A stretch of 64,000 nucleotides of DNA from CADEEV01 sp032127875 (lineage in GTDB: Bacteria; Acidobacteriota; Vicinamibacteria; Fen-336), in NCBI GenBank assembly GCA_032127875.1, contig JAQBHI010000051.1, forward strand, positions 1 to 64,000, read 5' to 3'. Every line of letters begins with the position of its first letter. Position 1 is the first letter of the stretch. Of this stretch, positions 49,189-58,189 are shown piece by piece. Both the position numbers and the translations under genes were made by a program. The notes beneath the pieces are model-generated. The model had not been told where the DNA came from. It did no database searches and saw only the letters and a list, made by a program, of their open reading frames with translations.

Positions 49189-50498
49189 GCCTGCGAGGCA
49201 AGCTCTGCGACGCCGCCGACTGGTTTGGGGGCCAGTTGCCGCGCCTTGTCCAGTCGGAGCTGCGCGAACCGCCCCGCTTCCACCGCAAGCAGTGGGAATT
49301 CGGCATGATCCTGGGCGCGCTCCACGCGGAAGCTGCGCTCCGCGCGGACAGCCGCGGCCTGTCGATGGGCGGCGGGCGCGAGCGCCTGCTGTACGCGGTC
49401 GCGCGACACGTCGACCGGCTTGTCGTCACCGACCTCTACGGCGGCGGGAGCGGCTGGGAGGAGGCGCGCACCGACGACCCGAGGGACTTCATCGAGGCGC
49501 ACATGCCGTTCCCCGTGGACCCGGCGCGGATCGAGGCCCGGCGCATGGACATGCGGCAGCTCGACTTTGCGCCGGACAGCTTCGATTTCTGCTACTCCTC
49601 CTGCGCCATCGAGCACATCGGTGGCCGGGACGACTTCCTGGGGCACCTGAGGGAGGCACACCGGGTCCTCAAGGAAGGAGGCATATACGTTCTGACGACG
49701 GAGTTCCACTACGGGCCCGAGACGATCGAGCTCCCGGGGAACTACCTGTTCTCGAGCACCTACCTGAGCGAGCTGTTCGCCGATAGCCCTTTTGCCGCCG
49801 CTCCCGTGTTCGACGCGGGCCTCGACCGGCACCGAGCCAACATGCCGCTTCCCGCCAACCTGCCCAGCTTCCAGCTGGCAACGGACGCCTTGGCCGGCCG
49901 CTTGCTGGAGCATCTGCCGCACCTCCAGCTCTTGCGGGGGCCTTGTCCTTTCACGTCGGCCCTGTTCGTCCTGAAAAAGGCCCCGCGCGTACGTCCCCTT
50001 GCGCCAATGCAGTTCCGCGGCCTCTCCGAGTCGTGCGCATTCCTGGCCGAGGGCGTCGAGGAGCAACGGGCGCTCTTCGCGAGCACAAGCATCACGCTGG
50101 CGCCGTTCGCCCTGCTGCCAGGCGGCCGCTCGGCGTTCTTCGCAGAGCAGGCGGCCGCGCCAGTCCTGCGGCCGGCGTCCGGCGACGATGCGGCCTTCCA
50201 CACCGACTACGTGTGGCTGGGTTCGGGGGCGCGCAGCTTCAGCGTCGGCGTTGCCGCGAGTCCCACCGCTGCAGGAACCGCCACGCTCGAGCTACGAGTC
50301 CATCGGGTGCGAGCGTCGGGTCCCTTCGACGTCGAGTGCGCCGCCAGCGTGGACGCTGTCCTCGCCCCGGGCGAGCGGATCACGCGTCAGCTGCCGGTGC
50401 TGCTCCGGGACGATTGCTGCTACGCGGTGGTCGGCAAGGTCCGGGCGGGGTCTTGTCTTCTCGAGGCCGTGGAGGTCGAGAGCCCTCCCGCTCGCTAG
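49185..50498 (+). CDS. SAM-dependent methyltransferase with beta-rich C-terminal domain
   Basis: 437 residues. The N-terminal ~250 residues form a class I methyltransferase: LYAVARHVDRLVVTDLYGG, RRMDMRQLDFAPDSFDFCYS, SCAIEHIGGRDDFLGHLREA. The last ~150 residues (after PLAPMQFRG) are rich in beta-type stretches (TATLELRVHRVRASGPFDVE, RITRQLPVLL, CCYAVVGKVRAG), resembling a carbohydrate-binding sandwich. Being last in a glycan-export operon, it may methylate or cap the glycan; that is inference. Its stop overlaps the convergent PHP-domain gene. Confidence 0.8.
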   Translation: MSLRGKLCDAADWFGGQLPRLVQSELREPPRFHRKQWEFGMILGALHAEAALRADSRGLSMGGGRERLLYAVARHVDRLVVTDLYGGGSGWEEARTDDPRDFIEAHMPFPVDPARIEARRMDMRQLDFAPDSFDFCYSSCAIEHIGGRDDFLGHLREAHRVLKEGGIYVLTTEFHYGPETIELPGNYLFSSTYLSELFADSPFAAAPVFDAGLDRHRANMPLPANLPSFQLATDALAGRLLEHLPHLQLLRGPCPFTSALFVLKKAPRVRPLAPMQFRGLSESCAFLAEGVEEQRALFASTSITLAPFALLPGGRSAFFAEQAAAPVLRPASGDDAAFHTDYVWLGSGARSFSVGVAASPTAAGTATLELRVHRVRASGPFDVECAASVDAVLAPGERITRQLPVLLRDDCCYAVVGKVRAGSCLLEAVEVESPPAR

Positions 50499-52222
50499 TC
50501 CGTTCCCAGCTCGTCGAGCCAGATGCTGCCGTAGCTTCCAAGCGGCATCGCCCCCTGGTCGATCACGAAGGCGATCTCGCGAATCTGATCGAGATCGAGC
50601 CGGCCGTCGCTGCGGGGATTGACCGAGCGAAAGCGCTCGACGGGCAGTGCCACCCGGCGCCAAGCCGTCGTGGTGCGCACCGAAGCGGACCAGAACTCGA
50701 CCCCGTTGTCGCCGGATGAAGGATTGCGATCGCGAAGCTCGACTCGCATCCTGTAGACGCCGTCGCCCCTCATCCAGAAGAGCAAGCTGTGAGCGCCGGA
50801 GAGGTCCCATTCGCCCCGGGCGATCAAGGAGCAGTAGGTCGGGGCGTGGGGCGCTTCAAAGGCGCCCAGGCGGAAGGCGAGACGGGCGGCGACTCGGCCG
50901 TCGACCCCGCCGCCGAGCTCGAACGCGGCGGCCACGACTGCGGAGCCCGGATCGTGCTCGGTCGCGAAGCGAGAGGAGCCTTCGAAACTGTCGAGCAGGC
51001 GCCTGGTGGGGGGAGCTTCCGACTGCACCGGCCACGCGGCCCGCTGCTGGCGCCTCAGCCGCTGCTCGGTGCCACACACCACGATCGGGTTCGAGATCAG
51101 CCACGGGGTGCGCCACCCCGGGACGTACACCTCGACCCTGTACACGCCGGGCTCGGGCGATGGCCACTCCAGCCTGCCCGTGTGTTCGAGCAGTGGGCGA
51201 CCGTCCCTGAGCAGGCGCAGCCGCGCCCCGGCCGGCAGGCGACCGCCGGCGCGAAGCCTCAGGCCCGGCCCAGGCGGAGCGCTGTCCCCCATCGTCCAGC
51301 GGCCAGCCTCTCCCTCGAGGGTGAAGCTGAAGCCATCCGCCGGCGCCAGGGCCTCGACGGCCATGTAGGATCGACCCGCCCCGAGCGCCGCGAGCACGGC
51401 CTGGGCGTCGGAATCGGCGCGGCCTGACAGCGCCTCGGGGACCAGGGCGTAGACCCGAAACAGGTCGAAGAGGGCGGCATAGGACGGGAAGCGAAGCGCG
51501 CGCCCACCCGGGAGCGGAATACGGCTGTGGGCGTCGGATCCCGCAAGCCCAGGCACATCCCGCTCCTGGAGCAATTGGTCCCAGCTCTCGAGCGCGGCTT
51601 TCGGCGGCGTCAGCGTCGCAAGCAGCGAGTATCGGGAGTTGAGGGCATAGAACACCGCGGTGCGAGCGAGCCCGGCCCGGCCGGCCGCGCGCCATTGGCT
51701 GTCGCCGTTGATGAGCTCGAGGCCCCAGGGGCCAGGCAGGCTCCAGCCCGTGAAGCGCAGGTCGGACCGATTGCTGTCGGGGTGAGCCGCGAACGCATGA
51801 CCCCCCAGCTCGTGGATGTCGTCCAACGCGTCGAGCGGATCGCCCGAGAAGCGGAAGCCCGGCGCCGAGGTGCCCAGGGCGAGCAGATGGCCTGCCGTCG
51901 TCGAGATCTCGGTGCCGACGAGCAGGAGCACGCCGTCGTGGTAGCCCTCGAGCGGCTTGGCGTCCAGGTGTCCGTGGTCCGTGATGGCGACGAAGCGGAG
52001 TCCGGCGTCGCGCGCGGCTTTCACGACCTCGTCGGGAGTGCCGCCGCCGTCGGAGAGCATGGTGTGCACGTGGACGGCGCCGCCCACGCGCACCCAGCCA
52101 TCGGCAGGCACGTCTCCGCTGACGGGGAGAGGGTGCCAGAGGGCAACGCGCCCCGCGCCGGCGAGGAGCAGCGCGGCGAACGCCAGGAACGACCAACGGC
52201 AGGCGCGCCGGAGCCGGATCAT
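50495..52222 (-). CDS. Membrane-anchored PHP-domain phosphoesterase-like protein
   Basis: 575 residues from ATG 52220-52222 (a GTG four codons upstream is possible). One N-terminal helix (SFLAFAALLLAGAGRVALW) anchors it outside the cytoplasmic membrane. The PHP core has metal-binding motifs HVHTMLSDGGG, AITDHGHLD, GTEIST, HPDSNRSD and GSDAHSR. The C-terminal ~180 residues (LLDSFEGSSRFATEHD, SLLFWMRGDGVYRMRVELRD, IREIAFVIDQG) resemble CBM11/CIA30-type beta-jelly-roll modules that bind sugars. Convergent with the glycan operon, it may act on surface or secreted carbohydrate-phosphate. No direct evidence for substrate. Confidence 0.8.
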   Translation of the reverse strand: MIRLRRACRWSFLAFAALLLAGAGRVALWHPLPVSGDVPADGWVRVGGAVHVHTMLSDGGGTPDEVVKAARDAGLRFVAITDHGHLDAKPLEGYHDGVLLLVGTEISTTAGHLLALGTSAPGFRFSGDPLDALDDIHELGGHAFAAHPDSNRSDLRFTGWSLPGPWGLELINGDSQWRAAGRAGLARTAVFYALNSRYSLLATLTPPKAALESWDQLLQERDVPGLAGSDAHSRIPLPGGRALRFPSYAALFDLFRVYALVPEALSGRADSDAQAVLAALGAGRSYMAVEALAPADGFSFTLEGEAGRWTMGDSAPPGPGLRLRAGGRLPAGARLRLLRDGRPLLEHTGRLEWPSPEPGVYRVEVYVPGWRTPWLISNPIVVCGTEQRLRRQQRAAWPVQSEAPPTRRLLDSFEGSSRFATEHDPGSAVVAAAFELGGGVDGRVAARLAFRLGAFEAPHAPTYCSLIARGEWDLSGAHSLLFWMRGDGVYRMRVELRDRNPSSGDNGVEFWSASVRTTTAWRRVALPVERFRSVNPRSDGRLDLDQIREIAFVIDQGAMPLGSYGSIWLDELGTD

Positions 52223-52534
52223 CCGTTTCTGCACGTCCGCGGTCGATATGGTATTTGGCTTCTCGGTTCGATGCTAGACCGATCCCCGGGGAATCGGGCC
52301 GCGAGGTCTTTTCCGCGAAACTGCCGCTCGAGTTCGCGCCGACGGCCTGCCGGCAGCAGATCGGATTCGTCTTCGGAGCTCAAAGGACGCTTGCTTCCCG
52401 CGGCGCAGCGCGCTGCCCCATTCAAGCATACGTTGTGGGCACGCACGGTCAATTCCAAGGGGCTCTGCTTCACGCAGCCATTCGCCAAGTGTGCTGCGCC
52501 ACACCGCCCAAGAATGCCTGGGTATGAGGAAGCG
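52223..52534. other. Intergenic region upstream of the PHP gene
   Basis: About 310 bp. I see no supported coding sequence or RNA; the small ORFs lack family features. It lies between the start of the PHP gene and the stop of the DUF1304 gene, so it should hold the PHP promoter and the end of the glp operon. Confidence 0.5.
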
Positions 52535-52903
52535 CTAGCCGCGGCCAAGCCAGAGCAGCAGCAGCGCCAGAGCGGCCGGGAACGCCTGCAGGTACAGGAT
52601 GCGCCGGGACACGCTCGCAGCCCCGAAAGCGCCCGCGACGACCACGCAGCTCAAGAAGAAGGTCTTGATCGCGAGCGCGTGTTCAGGCGGGCTCGCGAGC
52701 AGGCCCCAGACCAGGCCGGCGGCCAGGAAGCCGTTGTAGAGACCCTGGTTCGCGGCCAGCGCCGCAGAGGCCTGGGCCTTCTCGGCGGTCTGCCGGAACG
52801 TGCGCAGGCCGAGCGGCCGGGTCCACAGAAACATCTCGAGCACGAGGAAGTACACGTGCTCGATCGCGACAACCAGCACGATTCCGTTCGCGATCGCATT
52901 CAT
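52535..52903 (-). CDS. DUF1304 membrane protein
   Basis: 122 residues, about four membrane helices (NGIVLVVAIEHVYFLVLEMF, GFLAAGLVWGLLA, FFLSCVVVAGAFGAASV, AALALLLLWLG). EHVYFLVLEMFLW and the ANQGLYNGFLAAGL motif match DUF1304, a small uncharacterised membrane family. The ATG overlaps the patatin stop by 4 nt, so it is the last gene of glpK-glpD-patatin-DUF1304. Confidence 0.88.
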   Translation of the reverse strand: MNAIANGIVLVVAIEHVYFLVLEMFLWTRPLGLRTFRQTAEKAQASAALAANQGLYNGFLAAGLVWGLLASPPEHALAIKTFFLSCVVVAGAFGAASVSRRILYLQAFPAALALLLLWLGRG

Positions 52904-55068
52904 GGTCTGTTCCTCACGGGTCCGCGGTAGCCGAGTGTCAGGGTGAAGCGTGAAGCGCCGTCGGTCTGGATGCCCCACTCTCCGGAGATCGGGCCCGCGC
53001 GCGTTGTGTAGACAACCCCGATGCCAAGGCCCGGGTGGAGGTCGCTGGCGCGAAATGCGCCGAGATCCTGCCAGACGCCACCCGCGCCGAAACGCGTGAG
53101 GAGAGTCAGGTTTCGGATTGCTTCGAAGCGTGCGGTGAGGGCGCCGGCAGCCGCCTGCGGACCCCACAGCTCTTCTTCACGAAGCCCCGGCGCCAACACG
53201 GGGCCGCCCAGGCGGAACTGCTCGTAGACGGGGAGATCGGTGCTCGAGAGCCCGCCGAACAGCTCGAGTTCGAGAGCCGTTCGCCCGCCGAGGGGTTGCA
53301 CGAAGCGTCCGGACAGCGAGCTCCGCCAGTAGTCACGCTCGGCGCCGAGGCCGAGGACCGATTTCTCGCCCGTCAGCGCGAGCCGCAGCCCGTGGGAGGG
53401 AAGCCGCAGGTCGTCGAGCTTGTCCCACACGAAACGGCCGAAGGCGAGCCGCACCTGCTCCTTGCCCGGCGCGAAATCGAGGCCGGGCTGAGCTTCGGTC
53501 CGGACGCGGCCGATCGCCAGGCCCGCCTCGAAGGCCTGGGTGCGCTCCCAGGTCTTCGTGAGCGCAGCGCGCAGCGTGTCGCGCCGAAACTCGGCGCGGC
53601 CCAGAAGCGCGCCGTCCGCCCAGAATCGCGGTCGATCCTCCTCGCGCTCCAAGCGCACGGAGTAGCCGACCGGCACGCGCAGCAGGCGCTCGCCCTCGAG
53701 GCCGCCCCGGAACAGGCGTGTCGTGTCGCTACCGGACCAGAGCAGTTCCAGGCGCTCGCCGAGGCCGAAGACGTTCTGGTTTCGAAACCGCAGCATGCCG
53801 CGCGCCTTGTCGGCCGAGTCATAGCCTGCGGCGAGCTCGAGGGCGCTGCGCGCACGCTCCTTGACGCCCAGGATCACGCGCACTCCCTCGGCCTGTGATT
53901 CGAAGCGCATCCAGCAGGATTCGAAGAAGCTCGTTGCGAAGACCTTGTCGAGCGCAGCCAGGCCTTTGTCCATCTCGAAGGGGACGCCCGTGGGGATGTT
54001 GAAGGTCCTTCGAATCAGCGCCTGGGAGAAGCGCCGGTTGCCCTCGACCTCGACCGAGACGATGGGCGCGCCCAGTAGTGACCTGCCCTCGGGGCCCCGG
54101 GGCGCGTCCGCCGCAGCGCTGGCCCGCAGCCCGAGGCGCTGCTTGAGCGGGCCGACGATGCTGAGCCCGGCCCGATAGCCTTGCTCGATCAGCGCGGCGA
54201 TATTCGTGTAGTCGAGCTTCGAGTGGCGCCCCAGATCCGGCCGAATCTCGAGGTCGGCTTTCTCGGCATAGTTGCGGTTCTGGACGCCGATGAGCGCGTC
54301 GCTGAGCTGGCTCGCGATGCCGGTCACCGACTCGTACTCGCTCGCTTCGAGCGCCGGCGAGGAAACGTCGACGGCCAGCACCACGTCGCCCCCCAGTGCC
54401 CGCGCCACCCCCACGGGCAGGTTGTCGGCCACGCCGCCGTCGACCAGCAGCCGGCCGCCCCACTCGACCGGCACCAGGAACACAGGGATCGACATGCTGG
54501 CCCGCACAGCGCGCGGCAAATCGCCGTGGTCGATCACGACACGCTCGCCGTTGTCGAGCGCAGCAGCCACGGCGCGGAAGGGAATCGGCAGCAGGTCGAA
54601 GTTGCTTTCCGCACGAAAGCCGGGGCCCGCGAGATGGTCCGTGAGAAAACGGTTGACTCGGTAGTCCGTGAGCGCGGCGGCGGGCAGGCGGACCTTCCAA
54701 TCCTCGATGCCGAGCGAGATCAGCGCAGGCAGGTCGTCGAGGCGCTGGGTGACGGGCACCAGCCGCCGCTCAGGCTGCCCGCTGAACGGGCTCTCCCAAT
54801 CGAACGAGGACAGCATTGCTTCGAGGCTCCGGGCGTCGATCCCGGTCGCGTACAGCGCGCCGACCACGGCGCCCATGCTGGTTCCGGCGATCGCGTCGGG
54901 CCGGATGCCGTTCTCCTCGAGCGCGCGCAACACGCCGACGTGGGCAATGCCCCGGGCCCCGCCGCCCGACAGCGCCAAGGCCAGGCGCAGGCGATGGCCT
55001 GGCGGCGGCGCCTCGAGCGGGGTGCCTTGCAGGGCGGCGACGAGCAAGAGGCACGCGCCGAGCGTCAA
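52900..55068 (-). CDS. Patatin-like phospholipase fused to BamA-type barrel
   Basis: 722 residues. A hydrophobic signal (GACLLLVAALQG) is followed by a patatin domain (~residues 25-300): oxyanion SGGGARGIAHVGV, nucleophile elbow AGTSMGAV, and catalytic Asp in LVDGGVADNLPVG. One POTRA-like repeat (VSVEVEGNRRFSQALIRRTF) and a C-terminal 16-strand-type beta-barrel (to ISGEWGIQ, SRFTLTLGYRG) follow, the PlpD-like architecture of an autotransported outer-membrane phospholipase. TTG start overlaps the glpD TGA (TTGA). Placed in the glp operon, it may provide glycerol-phosphate or glycerol from lipids. Confidence 0.9.
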   Translation of the reverse strand: MTLGACLLLVAALQGTPLEAPPPGHRLRLALALSGGGARGIAHVGVLRALEENGIRPDAIAGTSMGAVVGALYATGIDARSLEAMLSSFDWESPFSGQPERRLVPVTQRLDDLPALISLGIEDWKVRLPAAALTDYRVNRFLTDHLAGPGFRAESNFDLLPIPFRAVAAALDNGERVVIDHGDLPRAVRASMSIPVFLVPVEWGGRLLVDGGVADNLPVGVARALGGDVVLAVDVSSPALEASEYESVTGIASQLSDALIGVQNRNYAEKADLEIRPDLGRHSKLDYTNIAALIEQGYRAGLSIVGPLKQRLGLRASAAADAPRGPEGRSLLGAPIVSVEVEGNRRFSQALIRRTFNIPTGVPFEMDKGLAALDKVFATSFFESCWMRFESQAEGVRVILGVKERARSALELAAGYDSADKARGMLRFRNQNVFGLGERLELLWSGSDTTRLFRGGLEGERLLRVPVGYSVRLEREEDRPRFWADGALLGRAEFRRDTLRAALTKTWERTQAFEAGLAIGRVRTEAQPGLDFAPGKEQVRLAFGRFVWDKLDDLRLPSHGLRLALTGEKSVLGLGAERDYWRSSLSGRFVQPLGGRTALELELFGGLSSTDLPVYEQFRLGGPVLAPGLREEELWGPQAAAGALTARFEAIRNLTLLTRFGAGGVWQDLGAFRASDLHPGLGIGVVYTTRAGPISGEWGIQTDGASRFTLTLGYRGPVRNRP

Positions 55069-56624
55069 GCGGGCGCTCCCGACGGAAGGTATTGGCGCGC
55101 GAGGCTCCGGAATTCGGCGATCTGGGCGTCGCGCCACGCGCCATCCCGCCGCAACTCCTTCGCGAGCAACTGCGCGACCTGCGGCGCCATCGCCATGGCG
55201 GCCCGCGCGTCGAGAAACAGCGCGCGCGTCCGGCGGGCCAGGACGTCTTCTACCGTGCGGGCGAGCTCCGCCCGCGCGGCCCAGACCACCTCGGCCGCAC
55301 AGTAGGGCAGGGCGGGATGCAGCCGCACGCCGAGCGTCGCGTCGTCGGCGATCAGATCCTGGATCGCGAGCGCGTCGGCTCCGTAGACCGCGAGTGGTCC
55401 AAACTTCTCGGCGGCGCCGTGGAAGCCGTGGATGTTCAGGTTGCGGGTCGGGCAGGGCCGCTCCGGCAGCTGAGCCAGCGTCGCGGCCTGGTTGACCGCG
55501 TCCTCGGCCATGTTGCGATATGTCGTCCACTTGCCGCCGGTGATGGTGAGCAGGCCCGAGCCATCGATGTGGATCGTGTGATCGCGCGAGAGCGCGGCGG
55601 TGCTGCTGGCATCTCCCGTGCGGACCAGCGGCCGGATTCCCACGAAGACGCTGCGCACGTCGGCTCGCGTGGGAGGACGGTGGAGATACTGCGCGGCGGT
55701 TTCCAGGATGAAGTCGATCTCTGCGTCGAACGCCTTCGGTTCGAGCGGTGTCGCGTCGATCGGCGTGTCGGTCGTGCCGACCAGCGTGTGGCCATGCCAT
55801 GGGATCGCGAACAGCACGCGGCCGTCGCTGGTGTGTGGCACCATGATCGCGCTCTGGCCCGGCAGGAACGAGCGCTCGAAGACGAGATGCACGCCCTGGC
55901 TCGGCGCCAGCAAGGCCGCCACGTCCTTGTCGGCCAGGCGCCGCACCGCATCGCAAAATGGTCCGGCCGCGTTGACCACCACCTTGGCGCCCGCGCGCAG
56001 CGTCCTGCCGCTCTCGAGATCGGTTGCCACGACGCCGTCCAGGAAACCGTCACTGTCGCGGGTGAAGGCGGTGACTGGGGCGTAGTTGAGCAGCGTCGCG
56101 CCCTGCTCGGCGGCGGTCGCCACCATGTCGATCAGCAGCCTGCTGTCGTCGAACTGCCCGTCGTAGTAGACGACGCCGCCGCGCAGGCCGTCGGTCCGCA
56201 GCGTCGGAATGCGCGCCAGCGTTTCTTCTCTGGAGAGCATCTCGGAGACGCCGAAGCCGTACTGCCCCGCGAGCAGGTTGTAGACCTTGAGCCCGACGCC
56301 GTAGAAGGGCGCCTCCCACCACTCGTAACTCGGTACGACGAAGGCCAGGTCGCTCACCAGGTGGGGTGCGTTCTGGCGCAGCAGGCCGCGTTCCTTCAAG
56401 GCCTCCATCACCAGCGAGATGTTGCCCTGCTCGAGATACCGCACGCCGCCATGGACCAGCTTGGTGCTGCGGCTTGAGGTGCCCTTGCCGAAGTCGCTCT
56501 GCTCGAGCAGCAGCACGTCATAGCCGCGGGCCGCGGCGTCGAGAGCGACGCCGACTCCGGTCGCCCCGCCGCCCACGACAGCCATGTCCCAGACGGCCTC
56601 GCGGGAGAAGGCCCGTTCCGCCAT
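55065..56624 (-). CDS. glpD: Aerobic glycerol-3-phosphate dehydrogenase
   Basis: 519 residues. FAD-dependent membrane-associated enzyme oxidising glycerol-3-phosphate to dihydroxyacetone phosphate. FAD-binding MAVVGGGATGVGVALDAAAR, LLEQSDFGKGTSSRSTKLVH, GGVRYLEQG and FVGIRPLV are characteristic. The C-terminal helical DAO domain is present. It lies 11 nt after glpK. Confidence 0.97.
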   Translation of the reverse strand: MAERAFSREAVWDMAVVGGGATGVGVALDAAARGYDVLLLEQSDFGKGTSSRSTKLVHGGVRYLEQGNISLVMEALKERGLLRQNAPHLVSDLAFVVPSYEWWEAPFYGVGLKVYNLLAGQYGFGVSEMLSREETLARIPTLRTDGLRGGVVYYDGQFDDSRLLIDMVATAAEQGATLLNYAPVTAFTRDSDGFLDGVVATDLESGRTLRAGAKVVVNAAGPFCDAVRRLADKDVAALLAPSQGVHLVFERSFLPGQSAIMVPHTSDGRVLFAIPWHGHTLVGTTDTPIDATPLEPKAFDAEIDFILETAAQYLHRPPTRADVRSVFVGIRPLVRTGDASSTAALSRDHTIHIDGSGLLTITGGKWTTYRNMAEDAVNQAATLAQLPERPCPTRNLNIHGFHGAAEKFGPLAVYGADALAIQDLIADDATLGVRLHPALPYCAAEVVWAARAELARTVEDVLARRTRALFLDARAAMAMAPQVAQLLAKELRRDGAWRDAQIAEFRSLARQYLPSGAPA

Positions 56625-56635
56625 CTCTTCCCGAG

Positions 56636-58126
56636 TCAGGGGCGAGGCTCCCAGCCCTTGGAGCGGGCGAGCGCTTCCTGCCAGCGCTCACGCAGCGCAG
56701 CCGCTTGCGAGGCGGGCATGGCCGGCTCGAAGCGCTTGTCGACGCGCCACTGCGCGGCGGTCTCGCGGGTGTCCTTCCAGAAGCCGACAGCGAGGCCGGC
56801 GAGATACGCGGCACCCAGCGCCGTCGTCTCCGTGATCACCGGCCGCAGCACCGGGACGCCCAGGATGTCGGCCTGGAACTGCAGCAGCAGATCGTTGCGG
56901 CTGGCGCCGCCGTCCACGCGCAGCTCGGGCAGCGCGACGCCCGAATCCGCCTGCATCGCGCTCAGCAGGTCGCCGACCTGGTAGGCGATGCCCTCGAGCG
57001 CCGCCCGCGCCAAATGGCCAGCACTCGTGCCGCGCGTGAGTCCCAGCACAGCGCCCCGTGCATACGCGTCCCAGTGCGGCGCCCCAAGGCCCGCGAAGGC
57101 GGGTACGAGATACACGCCGCCGTTGTCCGGAACCGAGCGCGCCAGGCTTTCGATCTCGTCCGACGAGCGGATCAGGCCGAGGCCGTCGCGCAGCCACTGC
57201 ACAACGGCGCCACCGATGAAGACGCTGCCCTCGAGCGCGTAGTCGGTGACGCCGCCGCGCGTCCAGGCCACGCTGGTGAGCAGCCGGTGTCGCGAGGCCG
57301 TTGGCTGCTTGCCCAGGTTCTGCAGCAGGAAGCAGCCGGTGCCGTAGGTGTTCTTGGCCAGGCCCGGAGCGATGCACATCTGCCCGAACAGCGCGGCCTG
57401 CTGGTCACCGGCGATGCCGGCGAGCGGGATGCCCGCGAAGGCTGGCAGGCTCGTCTCGGCGTAGAGCTCGCTCGAGGAGCGCACCTGGGGCAACACGGCC
57501 CGGGGGATGCGGAACACCCCGAGCAGCTCGTCGCTCCAGGCGCCCGTGTGGATATCGAAGAGCAGCGTGCGCGAGGCGTTGCTCGAGTCGGTGATGTGAA
57601 GGCGGCCTGCAGTGAGTTGCCACACGAGCCAACTGTCCACGGTTCCGAAGGCGAGCTCGCCGGCCTCGGCTCGCGCCCGCGCGCCCGGCACGTTGTCGAG
57701 GATCCAGCCGAGCTTGGTGCCCGAGAAGTAGGCGTCGAGCACGAGACCTGTGCGGTCGCGGACGAGCGGCTCCGCGCCGTCGGCCTTCAGCCGGTCGCAG
57801 GCCTCCGCCGTGCGGCGGTCCTGCCATACGATGGCGTTCATCAGCGGCGTGCCGGTCGCGCGATCCCAGACGAGCGTCGTCTCGCGTTGATTGGTGATGC
57901 CGATTGCCGCGATGTCGCGCGGCCCGAGCTTCGCCTTCGCGAGCACCTCGCTGGCGACCCCGAGTTGCGACTCGGCGAGTTCGTCCGGGTCGTGTTCTAC
58001 CCAGCCGGCGTGCGGGTAGAGCTGCCGGAACTCGCGCTGGGCCAGCGCAACGATGGCGCCGCTGCGCTCGAACAGGATGGCTCGTGAACTGGTCGTCCCC
58101 TGGTCGAGGGCGAGAATGCAGGTCAT
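56636..58126 (-). CDS. glpK: Glycerol kinase
   Basis: 496 residues. Phosphorylates glycerol to glycerol-3-phosphate, the substrate of GlpD. FGGY-family features: ALDQGTTSSRAILFE, GITNQRETTLVWDRATG, DAYFSGTKLGWIL, GIAGDQQAALFGQ and AALEGIAYQVGDLL. It is the first gene of the leftward glpK-glpD-patatin-DUF1304 operon. It is divergent from DUF4136, 63 bp apart. No glpF or glpR is in the window. Confidence 0.97.
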   Translation of the reverse strand: MTCILALDQGTTSSRAILFERSGAIVALAQREFRQLYPHAGWVEHDPDELAESQLGVASEVLAKAKLGPRDIAAIGITNQRETTLVWDRATGTPLMNAIVWQDRRTAEACDRLKADGAEPLVRDRTGLVLDAYFSGTKLGWILDNVPGARARAEAGELAFGTVDSWLVWQLTAGRLHITDSSNASRTLLFDIHTGAWSDELLGVFRIPRAVLPQVRSSSELYAETSLPAFAGIPLAGIAGDQQAALFGQMCIAPGLAKNTYGTGCFLLQNLGKQPTASRHRLLTSVAWTRGGVTDYALEGSVFIGGAVVQWLRDGLGLIRSSDEIESLARSVPDNGGVYLVPAFAGLGAPHWDAYARGAVLGLTRGTSAGHLARAALEGIAYQVGDLLSAMQADSGVALPELRVDGGASRNDLLLQFQADILGVPVLRPVITETTALGAAYLAGLAVGFWKDTRETAAQWRVDKRFEPAMPASQAAALRERWQEALARSKGWEPRP

Positions 58127-58189
58127 GAGCGAAGGAGGTTAGCATGACCTCGAAGACCCTCTCGTGGCACGATGGGTCCGGAGGTTGCC

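Noticed and set aside
52255..52527. 90-codon + strand ORF upstream of DUF1304
   Set aside because: No recognised domain or start signal; probably chance.
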